Positions 1-8,667 of a stretch of DNA of 42,255 nucleotides are shown piece after piece (the stretch's first letter is position 1; each line of letters begins with the position of its first letter). The notes under the pieces were generated by a model. It saw only the letters and a program-made list of their open reading frames with translations, was not told the DNA's origin and did no database searches. The DNA comes from Oligoflexus sp. (GTDB lineage Bacteria; Bdellovibrionota_B; Oligoflexia; Oligoflexales; Oligoflexaceae), in the NCBI GenBank assembly GCA_014377445.1, contig JACMPP010000066.1, forward strand, positions 1 to 42,255, read 5' to 3'. The position numbers and the translations under genes are program-made.

Positions 1-333
1 ACCACCACTGTACCCTTCACGTATGCTCTAGACTTGAGCGAGGATTTTAAACTCACGGGCGCACAAGGTGCTAACATGCAACCCGAAGTTGTTAACTCGC
101 TCGTGATCGCATTCAAACCTGCCGCTTGGTTTACGGGCATTGATTTCTCTAAAGCCGTTAAAGATTTTAGTGGCACGATTGTAATTGATAAGGCGAATAA
201 CCCTGGTCTTTATTCGGATATGAAGAAGCAAATAAAGTCATCAGCAAAATTCGGCAAAGATGACAACGACGATGGTGAACTTGAAGATGGCGAAAGCGAC
301 GGAGAAGCTGAGTCCGAAGTTTCAGAGTCTTAA
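1..333 (+). CDS. C-terminal part of an EF-hand-tailed surface/lipoprotein-type protein (5' end outside window)
   Basis: The frame is open from the first base of the window to a stop at 331-333, so this is the C-terminal ~110 residues of a longer protein. It is clearly related to the protein encoded at 1314-2222. Both have a stretch on the pattern AFxxxxWFxxxDFS, then a segment ending in IKxSAxFG, and then a very acidic tail. The tail holds a textbook EF-hand calcium loop (DDNDDGELEDGE, acidic at loop positions 1, 5 and 12 with the invariant Gly at 6), suggesting Ca2+ binding outside the cytoplasm. The function is unknown. The TIGR02147 regulator gene follows 42 bp downstream, so the two relatives flank that regulator. 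That it is exported is inferred from the relative; the signal peptide is not in the window. Confidence 0.75.
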   Translation, partial: TTTVPFTYALDLSEDFKLTGAQGANMQPEVVNSLVIAFKPAAWFTGIDFSKAVKDFSGTIVIDKANNPGLYSDMKKQIKSSAKFGKDDNDDGELEDGESDGEAESEVSES

Positions 334-375
334 TTTGGATTGGGGTTTCCTGTTTAAAACATAAGGATAGACGCA

Positions 376-1296
376 ATGAAAACGGGAATCACCAAAACAA
401 AAACGGCAGCCCGATCGCCTAAGCGGTCGGGCTCCCCCGAAGGAGTCTCTCAAACGAAGATCTTGGATTTTGCATCGAAAATTGATGTCATGCAATTCAT
501 GGATTATCGTGACTTTTTGGCGAAGCTTTACGAGTCTTTAAAGACCACTAGGAAATCCTACTCATATGCAAAGTTCTCTTCTGCCATTGGTCTCTCTGAG
601 AGTAACGTAATCTGGCAAGTGTTGACACATCGACGAGACCTGAGTGAGGCCTCTGCCGAAAAAATGAGCGAATCCTTAAAATTTAGTTTTGAAAAAAAGA
701 AGCATTTTTTACTGCTCGTTAAGCATAATAATTCAAGAAATCCTACTATTCGCGAAGCCTGTATGAACGATCTCATTCAGCTTCGTTCGCGTTTCTTAAA
801 TGATGAAAGCCAAGAACAGACACTCGAGTATTACGAAGAGTGGTACAATCCCGTTCTCAGAGAAATGATCGGACTAGATGACTTTCAAAATGACCCGGAT
901 TGGATTAATGATCGGTTATTTATGAAAATCACTCCAAAACGAATTGAAAAATCTATGCTACTTTTACAAAAACTAGAGCTCATCTGTTTCGATAGCGATA
1001 GAAAAAGATTGGTGCTGACGGATAAGCAAGTTTTTCCAGATAGAAAAGTTAAAGCTCTTGCATCGATTCGATACCATCAAAAAGCTTGTGAAATCGCACG
1101 CGAAAGCGTCACAGCGGTGGCCTCTCATCGAAGAGATTTGAATGTCCTCACGCTTTGCGCATCTGAGAAATCTATACTTGCTATGAAAGAGATAATTCAT
1201 GAAGCTGGCCGGAAACTGATGGAAATGGAAAGAAATGAAATGGATAAAGAGCATCTCTATCAAATCAACCTTCAAGTATTTTCGCTTACAAAATAA
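376..1296 (+). CDS. TIGR02147 family protein (putative regulator)
   Basis: The 306-residue product has the two-part look of the TIGR02147/DUF4423 family. After a basic, probably disordered N-terminus (~1-35) comes a helix-turn-helix-like region starting at MDYRDFLAKLY and containing a GLSESNV and RRDLS stretch (~residues 40-110). The C-terminal half starts with the family's EEWYNPVLREM-type segment (~150-160). Members are abundant in Fibrobacter and Bdellovibrio-like bacteria, often encoded beside exported proteins, and are thought to be regulators; direct functional evidence is thin. The ATG is preceded by AAGGA with about 7 nt spacing. The stop codon overlaps a possible ATG of the next gene (TAATG), so it is probably cotranscribed with the lipoprotein gene downstream and perhaps with the related gene upstream. 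Confidence 0.8.
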   Translation: MKTGITKTKTAARSPKRSGSPEGVSQTKILDFASKIDVMQFMDYRDFLAKLYESLKTTRKSYSYAKFSSAIGLSESNVIWQVLTHRRDLSEASAEKMSESLKFSFEKKKHFLLLVKHNNSRNPTIREACMNDLIQLRSRFLNDESQEQTLEYYEEWYNPVLREMIGLDDFQNDPDWINDRLFMKITPKRIEKSMLLLQKLELICFDSDRKRLVLTDKQVFPDRKVKALASIRYHQKACEIARESVTAVASHRRDLNVLTLCASEKSILAMKEIIHEAGRKLMEMERNEMDKEHLYQINLQVFSLTK

Positions 1297-1313
1297 TGAG
1301 CAACGGAGTTTTT

Positions 1314-2222
1314 GTGAAAAACAGTTCTTCTAAAATCCATATAGTATCGAGCAGCAATATGCTCTCGTTATGTCTAGCAAGCTTTCTCGCATTTCAACCA
1401 GGATGCGGATCATGGTCTGGAAATCCATCTGTAGATGGTAATAACCCTCCGACAGGAAACGCTGCGATCGGGACTGTATCCCTCGCAATATTAGGTAGCG
1501 GGACGGCTACGCAACTCATTGCTTCGTCCGTTAAGGTACTCGGTAAAAATGGTACGCAGATCGGTATTCTTCGCCTGACTCAAGCACAAATAGCCCTCGA
1601 GGGTATAAAATTCAAGCAGGGAAAAGACGACGCTGAAGAACGCGAAACATTCTCTGGCCCTTATGCCGTCGATCTTTTATCGAACTCAACGATTCCGTCG
1701 CTGAGTAAGGTTGCGCTCTCACCAGGTAAGTATAACGACATTCAACTGAAAACTCACCGCCTGGAACCGAATCAGATTCCTGGTATTTCATCGACTCATC
1801 CTCTGCTGGACAACAGTATTTATGTAGAGGGCGATTATATTCCGACAGTTGGAAGTAGTGTCCACTTGGTGATCAAAGTCGATGTAAGCGAAGAATTCTC
1901 ACTTTTTGAAGAAGGCAGTACAGCAGGCGGTGCTAAGGTTGATTCTGGGAGCAATCTAAGTATATTAATCGCATTTCGTTTGAATCACTGGTTTGATTTT
2001 TCTAATCAACGATATGACTTCTCTGACCTTTCAGGCTCCAATGTAACAATCGACAGCAAGGGCGGTGAAATCGCTAAAAGCATTCAAGAGATTCTGAAGG
2101 AAAAAATTAAAAACTCTGCGGATTTTGGGGAAGATAAGGATTCCGATGGAAAACTAAGTCCAACTGAAGATAATGATGATCAGAACGATAATGAAGCTAT
2201 ATCCCCTGTTACTGGGGAATAG
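1314..2222 (+). CDS. Putative lipoprotein with C-terminal EF-hand loop
   Basis: A 302-residue exported protein of unknown function. I chose the GTG at 1314 because ACGGAG sits 5 nt upstream; an ATG at 1296 in the same frame overlaps the previous stop and lacks a Shine-Dalgarno sequence. The N-terminus has a hydrophobic segment (MLSLCLASFLAF) followed by a Cys (QPGC), consistent with a loosely fitting lipobox. The middle is beta-rich with Gly/Ser-rich linkers and resembles DUF4382-like extracellular domains only in general style. The last ~35 residues carry a canonical EF-hand loop, DKDSDGKLSPTE, then an Asp/Asn/Glu-rich tail. It is a relative of the partial protein at 1-333, so the regulator gene at 376-1296 lies between two copies. 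Calcium binding is inferred from the loop alone. Confidence 0.75.
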   Translation: MKNSSSKIHIVSSSNMLSLCLASFLAFQPGCGSWSGNPSVDGNNPPTGNAAIGTVSLAILGSGTATQLIASSVKVLGKNGTQIGILRLTQAQIALEGIKFKQGKDDAEERETFSGPYAVDLLSNSTIPSLSKVALSPGKYNDIQLKTHRLEPNQIPGISSTHPLLDNSIYVEGDYIPTVGSSVHLVIKVDVSEEFSLFEEGSTAGGAKVDSGSNLSILIAFRLNHWFDFSNQRYDFSDLSGSNVTIDSKGGEIAKSIQEILKEKIKNSADFGEDKDSDGKLSPTEDNDDQNDNEAISPVTGE

Positions 2223-2402
2223 ATCTCACCATGGCCAAACTACAAGTTTTATCAATGCCAGCAAACTAGTTTTCAACGCCGAGTATTTGAATTCTCCAAA
2301 TCTTTGTGATCGCGCAAAAGCCATGAGGTTTCAAACATTGATTTTGCCGCTTGCTTTGGATGACTCGTCACGCATAAGTTGTAATTAATGAATATCGCAG
2401 CT

Positions 2403-2434
2403 CAGTCTCTGGCCCAGATTTCGACTGGGGACTG
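2403..2434. terminator. Interrupted hairpin between convergent genes
   Basis: CAGTC/CCCAG pair with CTGGG/GACTG around a 7-nt loop, with a 5-nt bulge on the left arm. It lies downstream of both the lipoprotein gene (plus strand) and the TerC gene (minus strand). No good T-run follows on either strand, so its role as a terminator is uncertain. The rest of 2223-2449 shows nothing recognisable. Confidence 0.3.
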
Positions 2435-2449
2435 CCTATTCAAAAAACG

Positions 2450-3226
2450 TCAATCCTTCGCCTTAAACTGGTCCGGAAACATCGCATTGTAGACCAGCGC
2501 GCCCAGCAAAACGCCGAACATAATCGGGAGAAATACATATTCCGGGATGTGCATGCCGAGCAAAGGAATCTCGGTCGAGCCAATCGTTAAATGACTGACT
2601 TCCGCAACAACCTTCAGGCCGGCTATACCCACGAGAACGAATGCGGTTGGAATAAGTATAGGAAACTTCTCTATCAGCTTCACAAAGTAGGAAGCAGCGA
2701 TCCGCATCATGAGGATCCCGATGATGGCACCGGCGATCAAGACCCATTTTTCTTTGGATACCGCAAGAGCCACGGCGATGGAATCGATCGAGAACATAAG
2801 GTCCATCAACTCAACCGCGAGGATAACGCCGATGATCTTTTTGATAGGTGCTTTGCGCGCGCCCTGAGGACCGACGGTGTTGAGGATATCGTTGACGTCC
2901 TGACCCTCTTCCACTTCCTCTTCTTTCTTCAGCCAGAGTTCGTTGACCGCCATCCAGATCAGATAGGCACCAGCCAGCAGCTTGACCCATTCGTGCTCCA
3001 TCAACCAGACACCGACGAAGACGATGGCGACGCGAATGATATACGCGCCCCAAATACCCCAGAGGAGCGCGTGCTTTCTATCGTCAGGATGTGAGAGTCG
3101 CCCGGAGACAAGGGCTGCAAGAGCCAGGGCGTTATCGAAGCTAAGTAGGCCTTCCAAAATGGCCAACTGCATTACCATGCCGAGATTAGTAAGCGTGAGG
3201 TGACTTAATATAGCTGTGAAATCCAC
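2450..3226 (-). CDS. TerC family integral membrane protein
   Basis: The 258-residue product has seven or more hydrophobic segments and the TerC family signatures. These are an early acidic LEGLLSFDNALALA motif (~residues 25-38) and a second acidic motif, ELMDLMFSIDSIAVALAV (~139-156). These acidic motifs within membrane segments are the conserved core of TerC/Alx/YkoY proteins, several of which export Mn2+ or act in metal loading during protein secretion. The start is GTG (VDFTAIL...), with GAGGG upstream. It diverges from trpS. I looked for a yybP-ykoY manganese riboswitch in the 200-bp leader and did not recognise one. Assignment to the family is firm; the transported ion is inference. Confidence 0.88.
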   Translation of the reverse strand: MDFTAILSHLTLTNLGMVMQLAILEGLLSFDNALALAALVSGRLSHPDDRKHALLWGIWGAYIIRVAIVFVGVWLMEHEWVKLLAGAYLIWMAVNELWLKKEEEVEEGQDVNDILNTVGPQGARKAPIKKIIGVILAVELMDLMFSIDSIAVALAVSKEKWVLIAGAIIGILMMRIAASYFVKLIEKFPILIPTAFVLVGIAGLKVVAEVSHLTIGSTEIPLLGMHIPEYVFLPIMFGVLLGALVYNAMFPDQFKAKD

Positions 3227-3323
3227 GGGAGCCCTCGATAGACAAGCGAATGAGTAGGCAGGTTACTTTAACGGGAGGTGACAAGTTCGTCCAGAACCTT
3301 CCTCCATTCTTCACGGACGACTG

Positions 3324-3337
3324 TGGTCTTTAGACCA
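3324..3337. promoter_or_regulatory. 14-nt palindrome in the terC/trpS divergent region
   Basis: TGGTCT-TT-AGACCA is a perfect inverted repeat about 95 bp upstream of the likely trpS start. It is followed by TACTTTTTGGT, which could pair with the ACCA of the first hairpin to form an alternative structure. It could be an operator or a leader hairpin; there is no direct evidence for either. Confidence 0.3.
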
Positions 3338-3431
3338 TACTTTTTGGTACACAGTGCTGGCGAAAATCGCTCTATCCTTGTATACCCATGAATTGCGACT
3401 CTCAATGCAGCCGGAAAGGATGTCAAAAGTG

Positions 3432-4442
3432 ATGACGGGAACCACGGAGAAAAAAGTTATACTTTCGGGAATTCAGCCTACCAACAAACTCACGCTGGGA
3501 AACTACCTGGGCGCGATCAAACAGTGGGTGCGGATCCAGAACGACTATGACGCTTACTTCATGGCCGTCGATCAGCATGCCATCACGGCTCGCCAGGATC
3601 CTGCCCAATTGCGCAAGAACACCCTTTTTAGCGTGGCTTGCTATATTGCAGCAGGCATTGACCCGGAGCGCTGCGTGCTCTTCATTCAATCGCAGGTTCA
3701 TCAGCATTCCCAGCTTGCCTGGACACTCAATTGCTTCGGCTACATGGGCGAACTGAGTCGAATGATTCAATTTAAAGAGAAGAGTGCAAAGTCCGGTAGC
3801 AACATTCCCGTTGGACTTTTTACCTATCCCCTTTTGATGGCTGCTGACATTTTACTCTACGACACGGCCCTCGTCCCTGTCGGTGACGACCAGACACAAC
3901 ACGTTGAATTAACCCGGGATATTGCCGAGCGCATGAATGGGATCTACGGGCCGGATACTTTCGTAATTCCGAAAGCCCATATTCCAAAAGTCGCAGCGCG
4001 CGTCATGGACCTGCTCACTCCGACCTCAAAAATGAGCAAGTCCGCCGTCAACGAGAACGGTTCTATATTCATTTCCGACAGCGCTGCTGATATTGAAAGG
4101 AAATTCAAACGCGCGACGACTGACTCGGAAACCGTTATTGCATTCGATACTGAGAACAAGCCGGGTGTGAGCAATCTTTTGAGCATTCAATCGGCGATAA
4201 CCAGCGAAAGCCTCGAAGAGGTCATCGCGCGTTACGAAGGCAAACAGTACGGTCACCTCAAGCTTGAGACGGCGCAGATTGTCATCAAGGAGTTGATTCC
4301 GATTCAACAGCGCGCGCAAGAATTGGTCGATGAAAAGACCGAGCTCAATCGCATTCTGAAGATGGGTGCGGAACGCGCCTCGGAACATGCGGAGCGCACC
4401 ATCAAACGCATTCATGAACGGATCGGCTACGTCGTTATCTAA
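3432..4442 (+). CDS. trpS: Tryptophanyl-tRNA synthetase
   Basis: Class I aminoacyl-tRNA synthetase charging tRNA-Trp, about 336 residues, the usual bacterial length. Visible motifs are the N-terminal SGIQPTNKLTLGNYLGA segment, which carries the HIGH-equivalent GNY.G, the central DQTQHVELTRDIAERMN segment that lines the active site, and the KMSKS loop in SKMSKSAVNENG. In-frame upstream starts exist at 3354, 3405, 3420 and 3429 (GTG). I prefer 3429-3432 because an AAGGA element at 3416-3420 is properly spaced there and because homologues start just before the SGIQP segment. An unusual ferritin-like/ATP-grasp gene follows only 14 bp downstream, so the two are probably cotranscribed. Confidence 0.95.
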   Translation: MTGTTEKKVILSGIQPTNKLTLGNYLGAIKQWVRIQNDYDAYFMAVDQHAITARQDPAQLRKNTLFSVACYIAAGIDPERCVLFIQSQVHQHSQLAWTLNCFGYMGELSRMIQFKEKSAKSGSNIPVGLFTYPLLMAADILLYDTALVPVGDDQTQHVELTRDIAERMNGIYGPDTFVIPKAHIPKVAARVMDLLTPTSKMSKSAVNENGSIFISDSAADIERKFKRATTDSETVIAFDTENKPGVSNLLSIQSAITSESLEEVIARYEGKQYGHLKLETAQIVIKELIPIQQRAQELVDEKTELNRILKMGAERASEHAERTIKRIHERIGYVVI

Positions 4443-4456
4443 GGGCAAGTTAAACA

Positions 4457-6583
4457 ATGGAACTGCGAAGCTTTGCACAGCAACTTCTACTCGGGCGTGA
4501 GCTCAGCAATAAACTCAACTTCCCTGAAGTCGTGAGCGATGAGCATCCTGGACCCGCGTTTGATGACATTCCAGAAGTTCCCGGTCGCCCGGTTTTCATG
4601 CAGTTCACGAGTGCCGGGAAAAAAGTCCCCTTTCCGGCGCCCAAGGATCTTCATACTCCAAAAATGCGTGGAATAGTCCTGCATTTCTTCGCTAATCACG
4701 AACTGCTTGCCATCGAATTGATGGCATTGGTTCTTTTAAAATTTCCCGATGCGCCGCCGGCTTTCCGTCAGGGAATTCTGCGCACGATTCGGGAAGAACA
4801 AGAGCACCTGGGCCTTTACATCAAGCGCATGCACGAACTCGGAACGAAATTAGGCGACGTAAATGTCAATCGTTTCTTCTGGGATTGTTTGAAGGACATG
4901 AAAAATCCCCTGGATTTCGTCACGGGAATGAGTCTAACCTTCGAACAGGCCAATCTAGATTTTGCATCGCACTACACCAAGATCTTTTCAGAGCTCGGCG
5001 ATCACGAGACCGCAGGCATTCTGCAAAAGGTTTATGACGATGAAATAGGCCACGTGAAACACGGTGTGAGTTGGCTTGAACGTTGGAAACCGAAAGACTC
5101 GACTCAGTGGGAAGCCTACGAAGGAAACCTCACACTTCCGCTCAGCCCAGCCCGAGCGAAAGGCCCCATCTTTGATCGCGAAGCTAGACGGAGAGCAGAC
5201 TTGACAGAAGAATACGTCGACAGCCTCTATATTCATGCCGGAACCAAGGGCCGCGTCCCATCCCTTTATTGGTACAACGCCGATTGCGAGCTTGAACTCG
5301 CACGCGAAGCTCCAGGCTATCATCCGCAAAAAGGCACACAGAAGGTGATGGGCGAACTTATGAGCAGTTTGCTCTACGTTGCCAAACCGGGTGACGTTGT
5401 CGTCACACATCGCGCGCCATCGGCTGGTTATCTGAAGCAGCTACGGGATTTGGGCTTTGATCTTCCAGAATTTCATGTTCTGCCCGAAGAGCAGCGCAGC
5501 TTGCCGAAAGAGTTGAAGGAAAGACGTTGGGAAAGTCTCCAACCCTGGGGTTGGACACCACGTACTCTCGATATATTCAAAGCAATGAACGCCCGCACGG
5601 CGATGCCCGTCGAAGTTTCTGGCGAAGGCTTCTGGCAAAGTTCGTGGATGGAGCTTTTCCGCAAATCCGCTTTGCCGAAACTCCGTTCCGAATTGCGCGA
5701 AGAATTTCCGGAACTCGGTCCCGAGATTTGGGGACCGGTTGAAGCCGATGGCGCTTTGCTCCACGATCTGACCGATGTTCTGATGACGATCGACAACATT
5801 CACAAGCAATACAATATTCCGGCGGTTATCAAGAGTCCTTACGGATTTGCAGGATCGGGGATGCTCAGAGCCTATCCCGATCAGCACCTCACCGATGCGC
5901 AATTGGGTTGGATCGAACGGCAGCTCGAACTCTACGGCTGTATCCTGATCGAGCCTTGGATGAAACGCATCGTCGATATGTCGGTGGTGTGGAGTCATGA
6001 GTCCGATAAGATGGAAAGCTTCGTCTTCTACACGAACGCCAAGGGCCAGTACAAGGGCCACTGCCTTCAATCCCTGAGTTATGCCCTACTCCCCGAACAT
6101 CGGGCCTTCCTGCACGATTCCCGTCGCTTTAAGAAGCCCGGAATCGAAGCCCTGATGGAAGTGGCCCAGTCGGTGAAACGTCGCCTCGCCCAGCATGGGT
6201 ATCGCTATGCTGCGGGTATTGATACGATGCTCTACGAACTCCAGGGTCAGCTTTATCTCAAAATCCTCGGAGAAGTGAACTGCCGCATGACCATGGGTCA
6301 CGTCGCCGGCAATCTCCGTCGCCACATCTCGCCCACACAATCCAGCGTCTGGCAGTCGGTGACAGTGATTGAAGCGCAGCGTCAGGGTTGGCAGAATCTT
6401 CAGCAGATGGCGGACGATCTGAGCAAACGTTTCCCACCCAAAATGAAATTTGGTGTGATCGATGAAGGCATTTTCTTCACGAGCGATCCATCCCAGGCTC
6501 AGTTTCTGGTCAGTCTGGTGGCCGTCGGGTATCAGGCGATTGAAGCCTGTGAGGGACTCGGAGCTTTGGAAAAGCAGGACTGA
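4457..6583 (+). CDS. Ferritin-like (DUF455) domain fused to an ATP-grasp-like domain
   Basis: A 708-residue two-domain protein. Residues ~1-270 match the DUF455 ferritin-like family (COG2833). Candidate diiron ligands are E82/E87 (HELLAIE), E114 and H117 (EQEH), E163, and E196 and H199 (DDEIGH), i.e. two ExxH motifs in a four-helix arrangement. After a linker, ~275-708 look ATP-grasp-like. There is a VIKSPYGFAGSGM nucleotide-loop segment (~454-466), an ILIEPW strand, and a YAAGIDT...ILGEVNCRMTMG segment with the E-x-N metal-binding pattern. Neither domain has a settled function in this arrangement. An iron-dependent oxidation coupled to ATP-dependent ligation would fit the folds but is inference. 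It directly follows trpS and ends at a strong terminator. Confidence 0.8.
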   Translation: MELRSFAQQLLLGRELSNKLNFPEVVSDEHPGPAFDDIPEVPGRPVFMQFTSAGKKVPFPAPKDLHTPKMRGIVLHFFANHELLAIELMALVLLKFPDAPPAFRQGILRTIREEQEHLGLYIKRMHELGTKLGDVNVNRFFWDCLKDMKNPLDFVTGMSLTFEQANLDFASHYTKIFSELGDHETAGILQKVYDDEIGHVKHGVSWLERWKPKDSTQWEAYEGNLTLPLSPARAKGPIFDREARRRADLTEEYVDSLYIHAGTKGRVPSLYWYNADCELELAREAPGYHPQKGTQKVMGELMSSLLYVAKPGDVVVTHRAPSAGYLKQLRDLGFDLPEFHVLPEEQRSLPKELKERRWESLQPWGWTPRTLDIFKAMNARTAMPVEVSGEGFWQSSWMELFRKSALPKLRSELREEFPELGPEIWGPVEADGALLHDLTDVLMTIDNIHKQYNIPAVIKSPYGFAGSGMLRAYPDQHLTDAQLGWIERQLELYGCILIEPWMKRIVDMSVVWSHESDKMESFVFYTNAKGQYKGHCLQSLSYALLPEHRAFLHDSRRFKKPGIEALMEVAQSVKRRLAQHGYRYAAGIDTMLYELQGQLYLKILGEVNCRMTMGHVAGNLRRHISPTQSSVWQSVTVIEAQRQGWQNLQQMADDLSKRFPPKMKFGVIDEGIFFTSDPSQAQFLVSLVAVGYQAIEACEGLGALEKQD

Positions 6584-6617
6584 TATTTTTAGCGATTCCT
6601 AAATTTCTGTTCGGCGA

Positions 6618-6645
6618 GCGACCTCTTTCGAGGTCGCTTTTTTTT
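6618..6645 (+). terminator. Rho-independent terminator
   Basis: Perfect 8-bp stem GCGACCTC-TTTC-GAGGTCGC followed at once by a run of eight T. It closes the trpS/DUF455-ATP-grasp unit, about 35 bp after the stop codon. Confidence 0.9.
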
Positions 6646-6701
6646 CATATCGTTTAAATAAAGACTTGGGATCCTGATTATTAGGGCAGCGGGGCGTTAG
6701 A

Positions 6702-7127
6702 CTATGTAGATCGTCTAAAAGACGAGGCGGCCCGAAAGAGCAGCATTCCGGCAAGCATGGAAACGACAAATATCCAGGGCCGCGATTGAAAGCTCGCAAG
6801 GGAAACAACGGCTGGACCGGGACAAAAGCCGCCCAGCCCCCAGCCGATGCCGAAGAGCAGGGAGCCACCGATGAGGCTCGGACTAATATCCTTGTGTGTG
6901 GGCAAATGCCAACGACTGTCGAAGAGTGGGGCTTTTTGTTTCATGATGAGGCGATAGGCGATAAAATGCACAACGATGGCTCCCCCCATCACAAAGATAA
7001 GCGCCGGTTGCCAGTGCCCAAAGATATCGAGAAAGCCGACCACCTTCTGCACCTGGGTCATACCCGAAACGCCGAGGCCAAGCGCAAATAAAAGCCCGAC
7101 CCCAAAGGCCGCACACGATGTTTTCAT
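6702..7127 (-). CDS. YeeE/YedE-family (DUF6691-like) transporter half, second gene
   Basis: The 141-residue membrane protein, with about four hydrophobic segments, carries the signature GLGVSGMTQVQKVVGFLD near the N-terminus and a later GGFCPGPAVVSL stretch with a conserved Cys. Both are typical of the smaller partner in YeeE/YedE two-gene systems. Such pairs are thought to import thiosulfate or other sulfur species. The ATG at 7127 overlaps the stop of the upstream gene by 4 bp (ATGA), which implies translational coupling; longer in-frame extensions run through that gene and are ignored. The pair diverges from oxyR, which suggests, without proof, a link to sulfur or thiol redox balance. Confidence 0.85.
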   Translation of the reverse strand: MKTSCAAFGVGLLFALGLGVSGMTQVQKVVGFLDIFGHWQPALIFVMGGAIVVHFIAYRLIMKQKAPLFDSRWHLPTHKDISPSLIGGSLLFGIGWGLGGFCPGPAVVSLASFQSRPWIFVVSMLAGMLLFRAASSFRRST

Positions 7128-7549
7128 CCCATGACTCCTAATGTCTTGGCGAGGGCGACCGAAAGAACTCCAAACGCGATAAAGATGATTGTGGCGACGA
7201 TCGATCGGAGTGACATTCGGCTGATTCCGCAAACTCCATGACCGCTCGTACATCCGCCTCCCATGACTGTTCCAAAACCTACGAGGAGTCCGGCTAGGAT
7301 CACCGTCCATAGAGGAGTGGGGAGTTCGCTGGAAAAAACCTCAGGCTTGAGCAGCTTGAGTATGAGCCCCCCCAAGAGCATGCCGCCGAGAAAAAACCAA
7401 CGCCAAAAGTTTTGTTCATTCGGTGGATTCATCAACCCATTCACGATACCGCTGACTCCGGCCACCCGTCCGTTCCAATAAAGCATAAGGGATGCGGCCA
7501 GACCGATCAGCGCCCCCCCGATGAGAGCATTGAGCCATTCTAAAGGCAT
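7124..7549 (-). CDS. YeeE/YedE-family sulfur transporter half, first gene
   Basis: A 141-residue membrane protein with the family hallmark GGGCTSGHGVCGISR (~residues 98-112), followed by S.RS.VAT and a C-terminal membrane helix. The conserved Cys in that loop is the residue that handles sulfur in characterised YeeE proteins, which take up thiosulfate. The ATG start is preceded by AGGAGACGG. Its stop overlaps the start of the partner gene (6702-7127), so together they give the two halves of one transporter. The ~150-bp gap to oxyR must hold both divergent promoters; I could not pick out a clear operator in it. Confidence 0.87.
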   Translation of the reverse strand: MPLEWLNALIGGALIGLAASLMLYWNGRVAGVSGIVNGLMNPPNEQNFWRWFFLGGMLLGGLILKLLKPEVFSSELPTPLWTVILAGLLVGFGTVMGGGCTSGHGVCGISRMSLRSIVATIIFIAFGVLSVALAKTLGVMG

Positions 7550-7702
7550 ATCCGTCTCCTAAGATCGACGCTTTGTAGAGCAGTATAATAGCGTCTTTGC
7601 GCACATTTTCTATCGTTAAATCTGCTTCTTTTGCTGTAGGATGGCCTTTCTCTGCTTGTTTCCCGATGGCGATGCTGATTTCAAGACAAAGGACTTCAAA
7701 CA

Positions 7703-8656
7703 ATGGTCACTCTAACCCAGTTGGAATACATTGTGGCTGTTGAAAAGTTTGGTAACTTTAGCGCAGCTGCGAAATCCTGTTTTGTTACGCAGCCGACTTT
7801 GTCCATGCAGATCCAAAAAATCGAGGAAGAACTGGGCGTGATGATCTTTAATCGGAGCAGGCAGCCTATCACCGCGACGGCTATCGGTCGCAAGATACTC
7901 GATCAAAGCCGGGTGGTTCTCAGCGAATCGGGACTTATCAGGGACTTGATCACCAAAGAGAAGGACAGTGTCGAAGGCGATCTTCGTCTCGCGATTATTC
8001 CCACTCTGGCCCCTTACCTGCTGCCTTTGTTTCTCGGCGATTTTTCCAAGAATTTTCCTCTGGTGAATCTTTATGTGGAAGAAAGTAAGACCGACGACAT
8101 CATCAAGGGCCTCAAGCAAAACCAGATCGATATCGGCCTCGTCGTGACCCCCCTCGATGAACCTTTGCTGCGCGAGCACATCATTTTTCACGAACCCTTT
8201 TACATCTATGCCTCCAAGGACAGTGAGCTCGCCGGCAAAAAGGCGATTGCCGAAGGGGATCTTCAAGATCAGGAACTTCTGCTCCTCACCGAAGGTCACT
8301 GCATGCGCGAGCAAATGCTGAAAGTCTGCCGTCATCAACAGACCCGGTATAGCAACTCTCTGGCCAAAGTGCAGTTTGAAAGCGGCAGCATTGAAACGCT
8401 CTGTCACCTCGTGGAGAAGGGCAACGGATACACTGTGATTCCCCATCTCGCCAAGAGCTGGCAGGATTATCGGGACGGCAAAATCATTCCTTTCATCAGC
8501 CCCAGTCCCAGCCGCGAAGTCAGTTTGGTCGTTCATCGCAGTTTTGCCCGGGAATCGATGCTCAAAGCTCTTGCCGACTGCATTAAAAAGTCACTTCCCG
8601 CAGAACTCAGGCAGCTCACGATACAAACCACCACGATCGGCATTCACAAATCCTGA
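7703..8656 (+). CDS. oxyR: Hydrogen peroxide-sensing LysR-type activator OxyR
   Basis: A LysR-type regulator of 317 residues. The N-terminal winged helix-turn-helix (FGNFSAAAKSCFVTQPTLS, ~16-34) is followed by a linker helix and a periplasmic-binding-like effector domain. The decisive feature is GHCMREQMLKVC, with C200 and C209 separated by eight residues, exactly the spacing of the peroxide-reactive C199/C208 pair in Escherichia coli OxyR. Context agrees: it converges on ahpF, and ahpC-ahpF are classic OxyR targets, with a matching palindrome upstream of ahpC. The start ATG has AAAGGA 9 nt upstream. When oxidised it should form the disulfide and activate peroxide defence genes. Confidence 0.95.
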   Translation: MVTLTQLEYIVAVEKFGNFSAAAKSCFVTQPTLSMQIQKIEEELGVMIFNRSRQPITATAIGRKILDQSRVVLSESGLIRDLITKEKDSVEGDLRLAIIPTLAPYLLPLFLGDFSKNFPLVNLYVEESKTDDIIKGLKQNQIDIGLVVTPLDEPLLREHIIFHEPFYIYASKDSELAGKKAIAEGDLQDQELLLLTEGHCMREQMLKVCRHQQTRYSNSLAKVQFESGSIETLCHLVEKGNGYTVIPHLAKSWQDYRDGKIIPFISPSPSREVSLVVHRSFARESMLKALADCIKKSLPAELRQLTIQTTTIGIHKS

Positions 8657-8667
8657 ACAATTGAAGA

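Noticed and set aside
2173..2388. Short plus-strand frame at the end of the EF-hand lipoprotein
   Set aside because: It overlaps the real C-terminus in another frame, lacks a ribosome site and shows no coding character downstream.
3227..3419. Manganese (yybP-ykoY) riboswitch upstream of the TerC gene
   Set aside because: The conserved core loops were not found; only a short palindrome is present.
5441..6070. Minus-strand open frame of 209 codons within the DUF455/ATP-grasp gene
   Set aside because: Opposite strand of a conserved protein; no Shine-Dalgarno sequence or domain.
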